A DNA stretch of 51,867 nt from an uncultured Arcanobacterium sp. (GTDB taxonomy: Bacteria > Actinomycetota > Actinomycetes > Actinomycetales > Actinomycetaceae), in assembly GCA_958428545.1 (NCBI GenBank), contig CAUAGM010000009.1, forward strand, positions 1 to 51,867, written 5' to 3'. Under the pieces are notes generated by a model. The model did no database searches. It saw nothing but the letters and a program-made list of their open reading frames with translations, and was not told the origin of the DNA. Made by a program: the position numbers and the translations under genes. Shown in pieces: positions 51,781-51,867 of the stretch. The stretch's first letter is position 1. The number at the start of each line of letters is the position of its first letter.

Positions 51781-51867
51781 ATACCAACATACCAACGTGT
51801 TGGTACACCAACACACCAACACACCAACACACCAACACACCAACACACCAACACACCAACACACCAA
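51781..51867. repeat. 8-bp tandem repeat array running to the window edge
   Basis: Two ATACCAAC units (51781-51796), one inverted unit GTGTTGGT (51797-51804), then seven full ACACCAAC units and seven bases of an eighth (51805-51867). The inverted unit makes the dyad TACCAAC-GT-GTTGGTA. The array continues past the window edge or ends the assembled sequence. Confidence 0.95.

Noticed and set aside
51781..51867. CRISPR array at the right edge
   Set aside because: The repeat unit is only 8 bp with no spacers and no cas genes.

Overview
The window looks like chromosome from a low-GC actinobacterium, probably host-associated and possibly Actinomycetaceae-like; the genus cannot be fixed from the sequence alone. 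Supporting evidence: a Pup / Dop / PafA pupylation locus; an ANTAR response regulator between pyk and polA; a sufR-B-D-C-S-U-T operon; a Cas4-like RecB-family nuclease divergent from trmI; sugar ABC importers with no dedicated ATPase; and many start codons placed exactly six bases after a TAnnnT hexamer (leaderless mRNAs). Base composition is near balanced, unusually AT-rich for the phylum.

Layout. 1-2.4 kb: the end of a type I restriction-modification system (half-length hsdS, hsdM) next to a decayed response-regulator fragment. 2.4-18 kb: an actinobacterial housekeeping block on the minus strand (lgt, pyk, pdtaR, polA, rpsA, coaE). It is interrupted between rpsA and coaE by a sugar-import cassette: binding protein, two permeases, Gfo/Idh oxidoreductase, divergent GntR regulator and an HSL-type esterase, around a 50-bp near-perfect palindrome. 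17.9-24.4 kb: trmI-dop-pup-pafA-FKBP-like gene, with no Mpa/ARC ATPase and no 20S proteasome genes. 24.5-30.4 kb: small and hypothetical genes, uppP, a MazG-like protein, tRNA-Leu(GAG) with its terminator, and intergenic short tandem repeats. 30.4-37 kb: the suf Fe-S assembly operon under SufR. 37.2-40.5 kb: a NUDIX hydrolase and a divergent topoisomerase IV subunit A. 40.5-43.8 kb: metY-metX behind a 200-base structured leader that holds a possible leaderless seven-codon peptide ORF, an intrinsic terminator and competing hairpins. 43.9-51.6 kb: a TraX-family membrane protein, then malEFG-type importer genes diverging from a LacI regulator and a GH13 alpha-glucosidase/amylase. The window ends inside an array of 8-bp repeats.

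How they fit together: two sugar-uptake systems (one probably for maltodextrins) probably share an ATPase encoded elsewhere. The housekeeping part covers translation, replication/repair, lipoprotein maturation, CoA synthesis, Fe-S assembly and methionine synthesis by direct sulfhydrylation. The most interesting unexplained signal is the metY leader, which has the architecture of a transcription attenuator but matches no methionine-related riboswitch I recognise.
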